Positions 8,201 through 17,400 of a stretch of 64,000 nucleotides of DNA are shown piece after piece. A model generated the notes under the pieces. It was not told the DNA's origin. It saw nothing but the letters and a program-made list of their open reading frames with translations, and did not search any database. The stretch is from Nitrospira sp. (lineage in GTDB: Bacteria; Nitrospirota; Nitrospiria; Nitrospirales; Nitrospiraceae). The stretch spans positions 310,001-374,000 of the forward strand of contig JARFXO010000002.1 of assembly GCA_029194665.1 (NCBI GenBank), in the 5' to 3' direction. Numbering within the stretch: the first letter of the stretch is position 1; the number at the start of each line of letters is the position of its first letter. A program made the position numbers and the translations under genes.

Positions 8201-8740
8201 TTGATTACAGTGAATGACCGACCGATTCGACAGCCTCGTTGCATTATTATCGCCGGACCAAACGGCTCGGGGAAGACCACGTTCGCCAGAGAATTCCTTC
8301 CGCGCGAGGCCGACATGGTTCACTTTGTGAACGCAGACTTGATCGCGGGTGGCCTCTCTCCCCTCCACCCCGAGTTGGCAGCACGACAGGCGGGACGGCT
8401 TGTTTTGACTGAGCTTTCTCGTTTAACTAGGGCACAGAAAAGCTTTGCCTTTGAGAGCACCTTGAGCGGCCGCACGTACCTTCGGCTTCTACACCGATGG
8501 AAGGCCGACGGGTACCGGGTCGAAATCGTCTTCTTATCGCTGTCATCGGTACATCTTGCGCTTCAGCGCATTGCGGCACGAGTGCGTCAGGGAGGACACA
8601 ATGTGGCGCACGGCGATGTGCGCAGACGCTTTCAGCGCGGTTGGGAGAATTTTCAAAGACTATATAGCCCACTGGCTGACAAGTGGTCGGTTTACGATAA
8701 TTCTGGTAATGCTCCCCAGTTAATCGAGGAATCCTCATGA
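8201..8740 (+). CDS. zeta-toxin-like P-loop kinase
   Basis: A 179-residue P-loop protein. Walker A is AGPNGSGKTTFA, followed by FVNADLIAGGLSP and AFESTLSGRTYL, all hallmarks of the small zeta-toxin/UDP-GlcNAc kinase-like family that includes many chromosomal 'AAA/zeta toxin' proteins. RVRQGGHNV and RRRFQRGWENF give the arginine-rich lid. The frame opens at TTG 8201; GTG at 8210 is an equal alternative. Its stop overlaps the ATG of a 52-aa gene. In the epsilon/zeta system, zeta phosphorylates cell-wall precursors. Whether this short form does so is not known from sequence. Confidence 0.82.
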   Translation: MITVNDRPIRQPRCIIIAGPNGSGKTTFAREFLPREADMVHFVNADLIAGGLSPLHPELAARQAGRLVLTELSRLTRAQKSFAFESTLSGRTYLRLLHRWKADGYRVEIVFLSLSSVHLALQRIAARVRQGGHNVAHGDVRRRFQRGWENFQRLYSPLADKWSVYDNSGNAPQLIEESS

Positions 8741-8895
8741 AGACATTACACAAGAAGAAGCGTGCCAGTGCCTTTTCACAAGATGTCGGACGTGCACTTC
8801 GTCGGGCTGCCAAGGCGGCTCGGAAAACCGCCAAGATGTATGGCACGCCGATCTATGTGTGGGAAAACGGCAAGGTAGTGGCAAAGAAGCCCTGA
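8737..8895 (+). CDS. 52-aa partner of the zeta-like kinase
   Basis: An ORF of 52 codons from the ATG at 8737, which overlaps the kinase stop (ATGA), to TGA at 8893-8895. The product is strongly basic: MKTLHKKKRASAF, then a helix VGRALRRAAKAARKTAK, ending YGTPIYVWENGKVVAKKP. The ending 'GTPIYVWxxGKVV' recurs, as I recall, in small proteins encoded after zeta-like kinases. The tight overlap suggests a functional pair with this as candidate antitoxin, but that role is inferred. The IS element is inserted only 20 bases beyond its stop. Confidence 0.7.
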   Translation: MKTLHKKKRASAFSQDVGRALRRAAKAARKTAKMYGTPIYVWENGKVVAKKP

Positions 8896-8915
8896 GCCTT
8901 CCGACCATTATCTAA

Positions 8916-8933
8916 GGAAGGTCTGATTAATTC
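8916..8933 (+). repeat. IS5-type left inverted repeat
   Basis: GGAAGGTCTGATTAATTC, paired with the inverted copy at 10078-10095 with one mismatch at position 14. It directly follows the CTAA target copy. Confidence 0.9.
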
Positions 8934-9068
8934 ACGTTTACACGAAGAACTCCGTTTCTGAGTGGACCAACACGGGTCATCAGTTGGGTATCTGCTGGTC
9001 TGGGAGTGTCGTTCTTGCGAGATGGCCCCGCTATCAAGCCGCGCCCATGCCCCTCCGCACACACACGG

Positions 9069-10025
9069 TCACAAATCTCCCGCTAGCAGCTGCCGTCGCA
9101 CCACGTACAGATTTGCCAACCCGCAGCTGATATACAGCCAGTGGGTATTCTTCGCCAGCCCACGGTACCGGACTTTGGCCCAGCCGAAGATCCGTTTGAT
9201 GACCAAGAACGCATGTTCGACTTTGGCCCGCACCTTCGACTTCGTCCGGTTCCGGGCCCGCTCCTCCTCACTTAGCGGCCGATGCCGATGGGCTTTCGTC
9301 TGGACGAAACTCTTGGCGTTGGGCGCGTGCTGCCGGATCACCTCGCGTTGCCCACTATAGGCCGAGTCACCCCACACCCGTGTCTCCTGGCCATGCAGCA
9401 ACTGCGGCAATACCTGACTGTCATGCACATTGGCGGCGGTCGCGGCTACGGAGTGAATCAGTTTCGTCTGGCTGTCGATGCCAATATGTGCCTTCATGCC
9501 AACGTACCACTGGTTGCCCTTCTTGGTCTGATGCATCTCGGGATCCCGCTCCTTTTGACGATTCTTGGTTGAACTGGGGGCACTGATGATGGTCGCATCC
9601 ACAATAGTTCCTTGGTTCACCTGCAGCCCCTGCGTCGCCAGATGCGCCCCAATCCGTGCAAAGAGCTGCTCGCCCAGTTGGTGCGCTTCCAAGAGATGTC
9701 GAAATTTGCAGATCGTCGTCTCATCGGGCACGGGCTCGCGGCCCAGGTCAATGCCCACGAACTGCCGCATGGCGCGCGAGTCATACAGCGCTTCCTCGAC
9801 GGCCGGATCTGAGAGATTGAACCACTGTTGCAGGCAGTGGAGACGCAGCATCCGCTCGACACCCACCGGCGGGCGCCCGGGGCCCTCGGCCTTGGGATAG
9901 ACCGGCTCAATCACGGCCACCAGGTTTGCCCACGGTACGACACGATTCATTTCGTCGAGGAACCGCTCGCGGCGGGTGGACTTGCGATACTGTTCAAAGC
10001 TCGTTTCCGCAAAGGTCTGCTGCAT
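9069..10025 (-). CDS. IS5-family transposase
   Basis: A 318-residue DDE transposase. The N-terminal DUF772-like region covers about residues 1-110 (PKAEGPGRPPVGVERMLR, FNLSDPAVEEALYDS, FRHLLE). The catalytic residues are in VDATIISAP (first Asp), WGDSAYSG (second Asp) and KVRAKVEHAFLVIKR (Glu, with the YREK-like setting). The frame is uninterrupted and the length is normal for the IS5 subgroup, so it is probably active. It starts 70 bases inside the right end of the element. Confidence 0.93.
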   Translation of the reverse strand: MQQTFAETSFEQYRKSTRRERFLDEMNRVVPWANLVAVIEPVYPKAEGPGRPPVGVERMLRLHCLQQWFNLSDPAVEEALYDSRAMRQFVGIDLGREPVPDETTICKFRHLLEAHQLGEQLFARIGAHLATQGLQVNQGTIVDATIISAPSSTKNRQKERDPEMHQTKKGNQWYVGMKAHIGIDSQTKLIHSVAATAANVHDSQVLPQLLHGQETRVWGDSAYSGQREVIRQHAPNAKSFVQTKAHRHRPLSEEERARNRTKSKVRAKVEHAFLVIKRIFGWAKVRYRGLAKNTHWLYISCGLANLYVVRRQLLAGDL

Positions 10026-10077
10026 GGGGTACGCCTCCCGTTCAGTGCTGCGCTACCCGTAGCACATTCCGCGAGAG

Positions 10078-10095
10078 GAATAAATCAGACCTTCC
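10078..10095 (-). repeat. IS5-type right inverted repeat
   Basis: On the minus strand this reads GGAAGGTCTGATTTATTC, differing from the left end at one position. It is followed on the plus strand by the CTAA target copy at 10096-10099. Confidence 0.9.
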
Positions 10096-10251
10096 CTAAT
10101 AGTCTCCCTTACAGACGTGGAAATTCTTGTCACCAGATTCTTTCAATACCTTTTCGCCAAACCTTCTTTTCCCTTGCACATGAGTAGACCATGTAGATCT
10201 TCAAGTAGTAGAATACTTCCGCACTTCATTTTGACTAGCCAGTAAATAAAT

Positions 10252-12012
10252 ATGGGTAAAGTGAAACCCTCCCCATGTCCCCTGTGTGATGCCGAACCGA
10301 TTTCAGCTACTCGTCAGACTGACAAAGATGCCTATGAGGTGGAATGTCGACGATGTGGGAAGTTTTCCATATCAGGCACTCTTTACACATCTCGCGATAT
10401 TCCTACTACTGTGAGACCTTGGCTATCTGCCTATACTCGTCAAGGTCATGAACACAGCAAGCTCACTGAAATGCTAGTCTCATCGAACATCCATGCATTG
10501 GGCCAAGCCATGCACAACACCAGTCCCAAAGATAGGGCTACTGGGTTACTACAAATGCTCATTAGGCGGACGAGTCATGTGGGCGCCCCTGTAGCGTTCT
10601 CTTCAGAATGGGACTATCCGTTAGCAACTGCGCAGAATTCTGAAGAAGCCATGTTTCATGTTAGGGAACTGAAGACAAAGGGGTTGATCAAGTTCCATGA
10701 CATGACACACCTGCTCGTGACACATGACGGGTGGGATTACGCCAATCAGAACCCATTAGCAATGCCATCGCTTCTGGGAGCTGAAGTTGATATGCCAAAC
10801 AAAGAGAAACAATGGGATGTTTTTATCTGCCACGCGAGCGAGGACAAGAACACAGTTGTCAATCCGCTCGCAAAAGAATTGGAAAAGCACGGACTACAAG
10901 TTTGGCTTGACAGCTCGGTATTAACAATTGGGGATAGCCTTCGCCGAAAGATTGATGACGGCTTAGGAGGTTCGCGTTTCGGAGTGGTCGTGCTTAGTCA
11001 AGCCTTCCTTACCAAGAGCTGGCCCCAGCGAGAACTCGACGGGCTAGTGCAAAGAGAGCTCAGCGAGGGGAAAGTTATTCTGCCTGTTTGGCACAAAATA
11101 ACCCATGCTGAGATACTGAAGTATTCCGCCCCACTAGCGGACAAAATGGCCATTTCTACTGAGCATAGTATCCCAAAGTTGGCAGAACAGATCATCCAAG
11201 CGGTTCAGTCATCAACTGATACCGGAAAGAAGGCTACGATCTCAACTCCGGCTGAATCAACCAGCGCGGAAAGCACCTCGCATCCTGACCCCAATCGAAT
11301 CTCCATTCACCCATCTAAACAAGATGGTTTGCCTGTGATGAAACATGAAACCTCAACGCAGTTTTTCAGCGAGCGCTTTGCCAGAGCATTCCCCGGTGTT
11401 CGTGGAACTCAGTGGTTTCGCAACTCTACTGAAGCAATCGAACGCCTTGCAATTTTCTTTACTAAGCCCTTCGTGTTCAGTGGCGCCCACCCTATTTGGT
11501 GGTGGCGTTCAGGTGATATGCACATCCACGACTTCTCCATCTTGTCGAATGATACAATCCTGCTTGACCATCAAGAACTCACAGTCGACGAGCTAGCTGC
11601 GGTGAATGCAGGCTCTTATTATCAAGAGTTTTTGTACATCAAGACCCAACCATCGCAGCCATCAGGGCTATATGACATCTCTTCCATCTCGGATCAGGTT
11701 GCACTTTGGGGTTACGCTAGAGAGGAGTTCGCACGGTTTCGAGGAAGACCAATCACAAGAGCCCAGTATGACGACGGAGCTGCCGTCATTGATGGCCGCG
11801 TCGTTGAGTTAGACGGCGAAGCACAACTTCGAGAAATATTTCTTACCCCGTACAATCTCATAATTGCTCCTCACGAGAGCCCAATCAACAACAATGAATT
11901 TGATGAAACACGAGTTGAATTGCTCAATCGGATTCTTCGCGCCGAGGCCACTGTTGAAGAACTAGCCAGTGCTGTTCTCAAACTCCCCAGGAGGGAATAC
12001 TACAATAGATGA
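10252..12012 (+). CDS. zinc-ribbon + TIR domain protein, candidate defence effector
   Basis: A 586-residue protein with three parts. Residues 9-35 hold CPLC and CRRC, a zinc-ribbon-like pair. Residues 187-320 form a TIR domain: WDVFICHASEDK at the start, GLQVWLDSSVLTIGDSL, GVVVLSQAFL, and Trp257 with Glu261 in SWPQRELDGL, matching the NADase glutamate. After a Ser/Thr-rich linker, residues 366-586 form a domain I cannot name (FPGVRGTQWF, PIWWWRSGDMHIH, YDDGAAVIDGRV). Bacterial TIR proteins often deplete NAD during phage defence; that role here is inferred. The gene looks AT-richer than its neighbours and starts with little ribosome-site signal, suggesting transfer. Confidence 0.8.
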   Translation: MGKVKPSPCPLCDAEPISATRQTDKDAYEVECRRCGKFSISGTLYTSRDIPTTVRPWLSAYTRQGHEHSKLTEMLVSSNIHALGQAMHNTSPKDRATGLLQMLIRRTSHVGAPVAFSSEWDYPLATAQNSEEAMFHVRELKTKGLIKFHDMTHLLVTHDGWDYANQNPLAMPSLLGAEVDMPNKEKQWDVFICHASEDKNTVVNPLAKELEKHGLQVWLDSSVLTIGDSLRRKIDDGLGGSRFGVVVLSQAFLTKSWPQRELDGLVQRELSEGKVILPVWHKITHAEILKYSAPLADKMAISTEHSIPKLAEQIIQAVQSSTDTGKKATISTPAESTSAESTSHPDPNRISIHPSKQDGLPVMKHETSTQFFSERFARAFPGVRGTQWFRNSTEAIERLAIFFTKPFVFSGAHPIWWWRSGDMHIHDFSILSNDTILLDHQELTVDELAAVNAGSYYQEFLYIKTQPSQPSGLYDISSISDQVALWGYAREEFARFRGRPITRAQYDDGAAVIDGRVVELDGEAQLREIFLTPYNLIIAPHESPINNNEFDETRVELLNRILRAEATVEELASAVLKLPRREYYNR

Positions 12013-12478
12013 TAGATCCGAGAGTGAAAATCTCTCATCAAGCCGTCGAATGAACATTTTGAAATTCCTACCTACCAGGTCTTCACGGTCGGCCTGAATC
12101 GCTGACCCGGAACTGGACTTCATCGACAAAGGAGTAGGCTGAGGTCTGTTCCCCGGCGAAGAGGCCGCAGCGGTAGAAACCTGATGCCCAGCCGGATTTC
12201 TGAGGGTGCGGAGAAAATAGCCGGATCGATCATCCATGGTAGTCATGAAGTGATCCTGGACCAAGCCTGAACCCCACAATGGACCAAAAGTCGGACATTA
12301 TACTTTTTTTGATCATCCCGTCCGCGCCAAAAGCTGACTGGTCAAGCCGGCTTTGGAGTCCCTGAACCATCCCATGAAGCGATGTCTTTGCCTGGTTGCA
12401 TTCTTCAGGGTAGGCGCCTAGGTTATAGCTGATTCTCTCCATTCCATTTTTACGAATTTGCTGCGGAAGGAGGGCCCG
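12013..12478. other. intergenic stretch with a possible coding remnant on the minus strand
   Basis: No intact gene is evident. On the minus strand an open stretch between about 12229 and 12095 reads ...GWASGFYRCGLFAGEQTSAY, then SFVDEVQFRVSDSGRP and a stop. It looks like the C-terminus of a protein whose upstream part is lost; I do not recognise the family. The plus strand holds only the leader of the ACT gene at the right end. Confidence 0.3.
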
Positions 12479-12892
12479 ATGGCCGATCTGATTCGCACTG
12501 CCCACTATTTCAAGGTGACCATTCCAGATAAGTCAGGAACCTTGGCTCACATGCTGAGGCCACTCCACGACGCCGGAGTCAACCTGCTGGCGGTGCATGC
12601 GTTTCCTCGGAATCGTCGCACACAAGTGGATGTGGTGCCGGAAGATCCCACTTCGCTCAAAAATATTGTGAAGCCGCTGAAGTGGAAAATGCGGGGCCCG
12701 AAAGTATGTTTCTTGGTGTATGGTGATGATCGTCCAGGAGCGCTGGTGGCTCTGACTGACCAACTTGCTTCAGCTAAAATCAACCTGACTGCTGTGACTG
12801 CTACGACGGCCGGTCAGGGACGCTTCGGCGCCATTCTGTGGGTCAAGACGCGGGATATCAAAAAAGCCGCCAAAGTCCTAGGCACGGGATAG
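12479..12892 (+). CDS. tandem ACT-domain protein
   Basis: A 137-residue protein made of two ACT repeats. The first (about residues 9-65) begins YFKVTIPDKSGTLAHML and has DAGVNLLAVHAFP. The second (about 75-135) begins VCFLVYGDDRPGALVAL and has SAKINLTAVTATT. ACT domains bind amino acids and similar small ligands, and stand-alone ones act as sensors. A strong ribosome site (GGAAGGAGGG) lies 4 bases before the ATG at 12479, so this start is chosen over TTG at 12458. No enzyme gene adjoins it, so the ligand is unknown. Confidence 0.85.
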   Translation: MADLIRTAHYFKVTIPDKSGTLAHMLRPLHDAGVNLLAVHAFPRNRRTQVDVVPEDPTSLKNIVKPLKWKMRGPKVCFLVYGDDRPGALVALTDQLASAKINLTAVTATTAGQGRFGAILWVKTRDIKKAAKVLGTG

Positions 12893-13044
12893 GCTGGCGG
12901 ATTGCAAGACGCGCTTTGGCTCGCCCGCACGCGACCTCCAGGCATTTGCATAGAAGCGATGTAGCCGGCGCAAGCCTTGCGACCGCTGCGGCAATCACCC
13001 CATGACAGTTCTACTCAGCAAATTCATATGGGAACTCAACTCAT

Positions 13045-13430
13045 TCACAGTAGTTGATTTCTTGCCCTCGAAATAGCTTGCTCTACACAGGCTACGAGAT
13101 CGCCTTCTCGAACCAGTCTCGCAGGATCAACTGTTTCGTCAGAAACAGGGTCATTCCAATTTGGACCATTGTTCTGGTGCCAAGGGCCATCAGGTGTCCA
13201 AGCTTATGTAAGAGGAGCTGCATCATCGAAGACCTCGTACACCATCGGGAGGAGCAACTCCCAGGCCAGGAATTGCTGAGCAAAAAGATTGGTATTGATC
13301 GGAATTGACGGGCTAAGACTGCTGGAATTGCTTGGGGAATTGAAGTTGAAGGATAGGAGCCTGCTTGGTCGGCCTAGAACGTTGTCAGCCGACAACCGAA
13401 TGAACTGTATCTGTTTCTTCAACCACTGTA
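13045..13430 (-). pseudogene. broken gene with in-frame stop, family unknown
   Basis: On the minus strand one frame gives LFAQQFLAWELLLPMVYEV, then FDDAAPLT, then TAA at 13204-13206. The same frame continues without shift as AWTPDGPWHQNNGPNW, then DETVDPARLVREGDLVACVE, to a stop at 13045-13047. Protein-like composition on both sides of one stop suggests a recently disrupted gene. Upstream the frame stays open to 13755 but the residues become less convincing. The family was not recognised. Two separate small genes are possible but less likely. Confidence 0.4.
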
Positions 13431-13657
13431 TCGGAACGAATACGAGAGAGGCAGTTGAGGGCTCGGAACTGCGAGCCCTCCAACCTTGGATTCTGCTGGA
13501 CAGCCTGGACCGTCTGCCCTTAACCGATCCCACAGCGACGCGGGTGATGATTCCGCTCAGAATTGCCTGTCCCATAACTCCCCCGCCCATATGCTGCGGT
13601 GAATGAGGCATTGCGGGAAGAAAACCTGGTCGGCATTCCGGCACGATGCTCTCCGGC

Positions 13658-14092
13658 TCATCCCTGCCCCCGTTCCAATGACATGTGAGCAAACACCGCA
13701 CCACAGGGCGGCACGGTCTCCTGTCGCGAGAGATAGGTTTTCCTGACCAGCACAAGGGTCAGGGGTTCCCTGCGATTCCACGGTGCCAGCGACAGGGTTC
13801 GTGCCAGAAAACAGTACCCGACCAAGACACGAGCGCTTGTTCCGACGAGTTGCATCCAATGGAGCCACGCCAATGGCCCCCACAGCCCGGCCGCTAACAA
13901 CAGCAAGTAGGCTATCCGCACTTGTACGGGAAAGGCAGTGAGTTCATGCGTAAGGCTCCTCACATGAATGATCTGAATGACACAGAGCGCCATCGCCAGG
14001 TAGATCCCCAGCTGCCAGCCGGCAAGCCCTGCTGCCAACAGCGCCGCAGTCAGAAGCCAATACCACCAGCCGAGATCGTATGTTTTCGCCAT
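13658..14092 (-). CDS. small four-helix membrane protein under predicted sigma-54 control
   Basis: A 144-residue integral membrane protein with about four hydrophobic segments (WWYWLLTAALLAAGLAGW, IYLAMALCVIQII, IAYLLLLAAGLWGPLAWL, and a weaker one near VLVGYCFLA). A cytosolic tail follows. The ATG at 14092 follows AAGGAG at good spacing; a longer frame from 14185 would run through the promoter, so it is rejected. No family assigned. A sigma-54-type promoter and the same upstream element as the RND operon precede it, so it probably belongs to the same response. Confidence 0.75.
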   Translation of the reverse strand: MAKTYDLGWWYWLLTAALLAAGLAGWQLGIYLAMALCVIQIIHVRSLTHELTAFPVQVRIAYLLLLAAGLWGPLAWLHWMQLVGTSARVLVGYCFLARTLSLAPWNRREPLTLVLVRKTYLSRQETVPPCGAVFAHMSLERGQG

Positions 14093-14135
14093 CGCTTGCT
14101 CCTTTCTGTTGTTCAAACCGATGCAGATGGATGGA

Positions 14136-14151
14136 GCAGCATTGATGCCAA
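14136..14151 (-). promoter_or_regulatory. sigma-54 (-24/-12) promoter of the small membrane protein
   Basis: The minus strand reads TGGCAT-CAATG-CTGCT. Against the TGGCAC-N5-TTGCW consensus, the GG and GC dinucleotides are exact and 10 bases apart. Transcription would begin near 14125, about 33 bases before the ATG. The same motif precedes the RND operon (18985-19000). Confidence 0.7.
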
Positions 14152-14238
14152 GGGCAGCAACTTCGAGAAACTGAAGGAATATCATCCAGATTGGAGTGGG
14201 AAAGGAGAAACGAGCCGTTCACGAAACCTCGCGACTCA

Positions 14239-14295
14239 TGAAATCTCACAAGAGGATTTGTGAAATTTGGCAAATCCACGCGAAGACAGTTGTGA
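14239..14295 (-). promoter_or_regulatory. conserved upstream element, probable activator site (copy A)
   Basis: About 57 bases starting TGAAATCTCAC, with AGAGGATTTGTGAA and GAAGACA further in, nearly repeated at 19086-19141. It lies 88 bases upstream of the -24 element of the 13658-14092 gene, a usual position for an enhancer bound by a sigma-54 activator. The nearby GAF-PAS-AAA+ regulator is the obvious candidate to bind it. Confidence 0.6.
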
Positions 14296-14431
14296 CAAAG
14301 TGGGATAGCAGAACTAACAAGCAATCGGATCGAGCGACGACGCACTCTTTTCCTCTGGAGAAACACGACCACAGCTCTCCATGTACTACAGGTGAAAACT
14401 CAGTCGCTTGCAGAAGGCCATATCCACTCGC
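14296..14431. other. spacer between the RND gene end and the upstream element
   Basis: Together with the promoter and element above, this forms a 339-base gene-free stretch between the RND permease stop and the small membrane gene. I see no further gene or clear terminator in it. Confidence 0.4.
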
Positions 14432-17400
14432 TCAGACCGATACTCCCTCTGCTTGCACGTGATGGATCACCGCTGCTCCGTTTCCCATCGCAATGTCCGC
14501 GGAAGGGCGGCCCGATTGGGGCGCTTGTCCAACAATGCGGTAGTAGAGCAAGGGGATCACGAACAACGTGAGCAACGTCGAAGCCCCTACGCCAAAAAGG
14601 AGGGATACAGCCAGCCCCTGAAAGATCGGATCGAATATGATCACGAAGGCGCCCACCATGAGCGCGGCGGCCGTCAAGAGGATCGGTCTGGTACGGATCG
14701 CGCCGGCCTTAATGACCGCCTCCAGCAATGGAACACCCGTACGCTCTTGAAGCTGGATGAAATCCACGAGCAATATCGAGTTCCGAACGATGATGCCGCC
14801 GAGCGCGATGAAGCCGATTATCGACGGGGCCGTGAAATATGATCCTGTCAGCCAATGCCCCGGTAGAATGCCGATCAGCGTGAGTGGAATCGGAGCCATG
14901 ATGATCAGCGGAGTGAGAAAGGATTGGAACTGCCCGACGATCAGGAGGTAAATCAGCAACATCGCCACGGCAAAGGCGATGCCCATGTCGCGGAATGTCT
15001 CATAGGTGATCTGCCATTCCCCGTCCCATTTCATCGCGAACTTATCTTCCGACCAGGGTTGGGAGACGTAGTGTTGTTCGATCCGATATCCTTCGATCGG
15101 CCGATAGTCTTTCAGTTTCTTCCCAACTCCGAGCACGCCGTACACGGGACTCTCCGCCTTCTCCGCGCCAGGTCCTCCCACGTCGGCCGTCACATACACC
15201 ACGGGTTTTTGGTTCTTATGGTAAATGGCTTTGTCCTGCACCGTCCGTTCGACCGTGAGCAGTTCGGAGAGCTGGACGATCCCGCCGTTCTTCGTCCTCA
15301 ATCCGAGTTCCCCGAGATGTTCGAGCCCCGTTCGCTCCGCCAGGGGAAGGCGCAGCATGATTTGCACCGGGCTCTTCTCCCGGGGAGTATGGACGAGCCC
15401 GACTTTCGTTCCCTCCAATGCCATGTGCAACGTGGATACAATCTCCTCGGAAGAAATTCCGACGAGCGCCGCTTTCGCCTGATCGACCGTGAAGACGTAC
15501 TTCACCTGATCCGCCTCGACAGAGTCGTCTACATCGACAACCCCCTGCGTAGACTCGAACAATGCTCGAACCTCGTTCGCAACGGCAAGTTGCCGCCCAT
15601 ACTCGGGACCGTAAATTTCCGCCACCAACACCGATTGCACGGGCGGACCCGGCGGCACTTCAACGACCTTGATATTCGCGCCATACTGACGCGCGATCTC
15701 TTGAATAGAGGGACGAATCCGCTGTGCGGTGTCATGGCTCTGAGTCCGCCGTTCAGCCTTTGGTACCAAGTTGACCTGAATATCCGCCTCGTGCGGCAAC
15801 GACCGCAGAAAGTAGTGGCGCATCAGGCCGTTGAAGTTGAAGGGGGAGGCCGTGCCGACATAGGCCTGGTAGTCCCGCACCTCTGGAAGGGTGCGGACAT
15901 ATCGCGTCAGAGCCTTAGCGGCCTGGGCGGTTTCCTCCAACGTCGTCCCTTCCGGCATATCGATCACCAACTGGATCTCGCTTTTGTTGTCGAACGGCAG
16001 CATTTTCATGACGACGTGACGCGTGTAAAACAAGAGGCATGATCCGACCAGCAGGAGGGTGATCACGCTCAAGAAGGAATAAGCTAAGTACCGCCGGAGC
16101 AACAACCGTGAGAGCGCCCAGCGATAGAAGTGCGCCGTTAAGCCCGTTTCATTTTCCTTGTGATCAACGCCTTTGACGGCAACCCCTGGACGGTAACAGG
16201 TTCGGCAGAACCACGGAATCACCACGAAGGCGACGAGCAGGGAAAAGAACATGGCGATGGAGGCATTGATGGGAATCGGCCTCATGTAGGGGCCTATCAA
16301 ACCGGATATGAACGCGATCGGAAGGAGCGAAGCGATGACGGTGAAGGTCGCCAGAATCGTCGGATTTCCAACTTCATCGACGGCATAGATAGCCGCTTCA
16401 TCATGGGGACGAAGGCGCAGCCGCAGGTGTCGATACGTGTTCTCGACGACGACGATGGCGTCGTCCACTAGAATGCCGGTGGAGAAGATCAGGGCGAAGA
16501 GCGTTGCTCGGTTAATCGTGTAGCCGATGAGCATGGACGTAAACAGCGTCAAGGCCAGGGTGAGCGGAATCGTGACGGACACGACGAGGGCAGGGCGCGG
16601 TCCGAGCGCAACGCCGAGGAAGAGGACCACGGCGACGACGGCGATGAGCAGGTGCCACAACAGATCGTTGGCCTTCTCTTGCGCGGTCTCCCCGTAATCG
16701 CGCGTGATGGTAACGCGGACATCCGACGGAACTGTCACTCCTTTCATGTCTTCGACCTTGCGGATGACCTGCTCAGCGACGGTCACCGTGTTGACGCCAC
16801 CCTGTTTGGCAATGGCCACGGTCACAGCCGGGGACTCGTGAGACGTCCGTCGAGAGGGATCAGACGAGGCATCACCGGCACCGAGACCGAACCAGACATA
16901 GTTCGTCGCTTCGGCCGGCCCGTCGATGATCTCCGCCACTTGCCGCAGATAGACCGGTCGTTGATCGCTCACTCCGACGACCAGGCTTTCCAGGTCTTCG
17001 CGCGACCGAATGAACCGACCGGTCTCCACAAGGAAGTTCTGATTGCGGCTGTCGAAGCGGCCCGTCGGCAAGGCTCGATTCTCCCCGCGAATGACCGCCG
17101 CGATTTGCAAGGGGGTCAGCCCATAGGCCTTCACCCTTGCGGGGTCTATCTGCACCCGCAGCTCTCGCGCCCGACCGCCGACGATGAAGCCCCCGGATGT
17201 GCCGGCAACCTTCTTGGCTTCCTCCAACACCTGCTCGGCCAATTGATGCAGTTCGAATTCGCCATACTGTTCGCTCGACAGGGTGATCGTCACAATCGGG
17301 ATATCGTTCACGTCCTTCGGCTTGACCACAAAGGGTTCGGCCCCCGGTGGCAACAGATCCTGATTCGACATCAGCTTATCGTAGAGATCGACCAGACTCT

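Larger units (their letters stand above)
8916..10095 (-). mobile_element. complete IS5-family insertion sequence, 1180 bp
   Basis: Terminal inverted repeats are at 8916-8933 and 10078-10095. They match at 17 of 18 positions (GGAAGGTCTGATT-A/T-ATTC). The element is flanked on both sides by CTAA (8912-8915 and 10096-10099), the 4-base YTAR-type target duplication known for the IS5 subgroup. It carries one transposase gene on the minus strand. Intact ends, intact gene and a perfect target duplication point to a recent insertion between the zeta-pair and the TIR gene. Confidence 0.93.

Noticed and set aside
11962..12279. 105-residue minus-strand gene
   Set aside because: Its frame is less protein-like than the neighbouring frame that reads GLFAGEQTSAYSFVDEV, so at most a remnant is present.
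13204..13755. 183-residue minus-strand frame taken as a whole gene
   Set aside because: Overlaps the 3' end of the membrane gene at 13658 on the same strand in another frame and its first half is not protein-like; only the last part joins a plausible broken gene.
14924..16042. 372-residue plus-strand frame
   Set aside because: Antisense shadow of the RND permease; no family motif.
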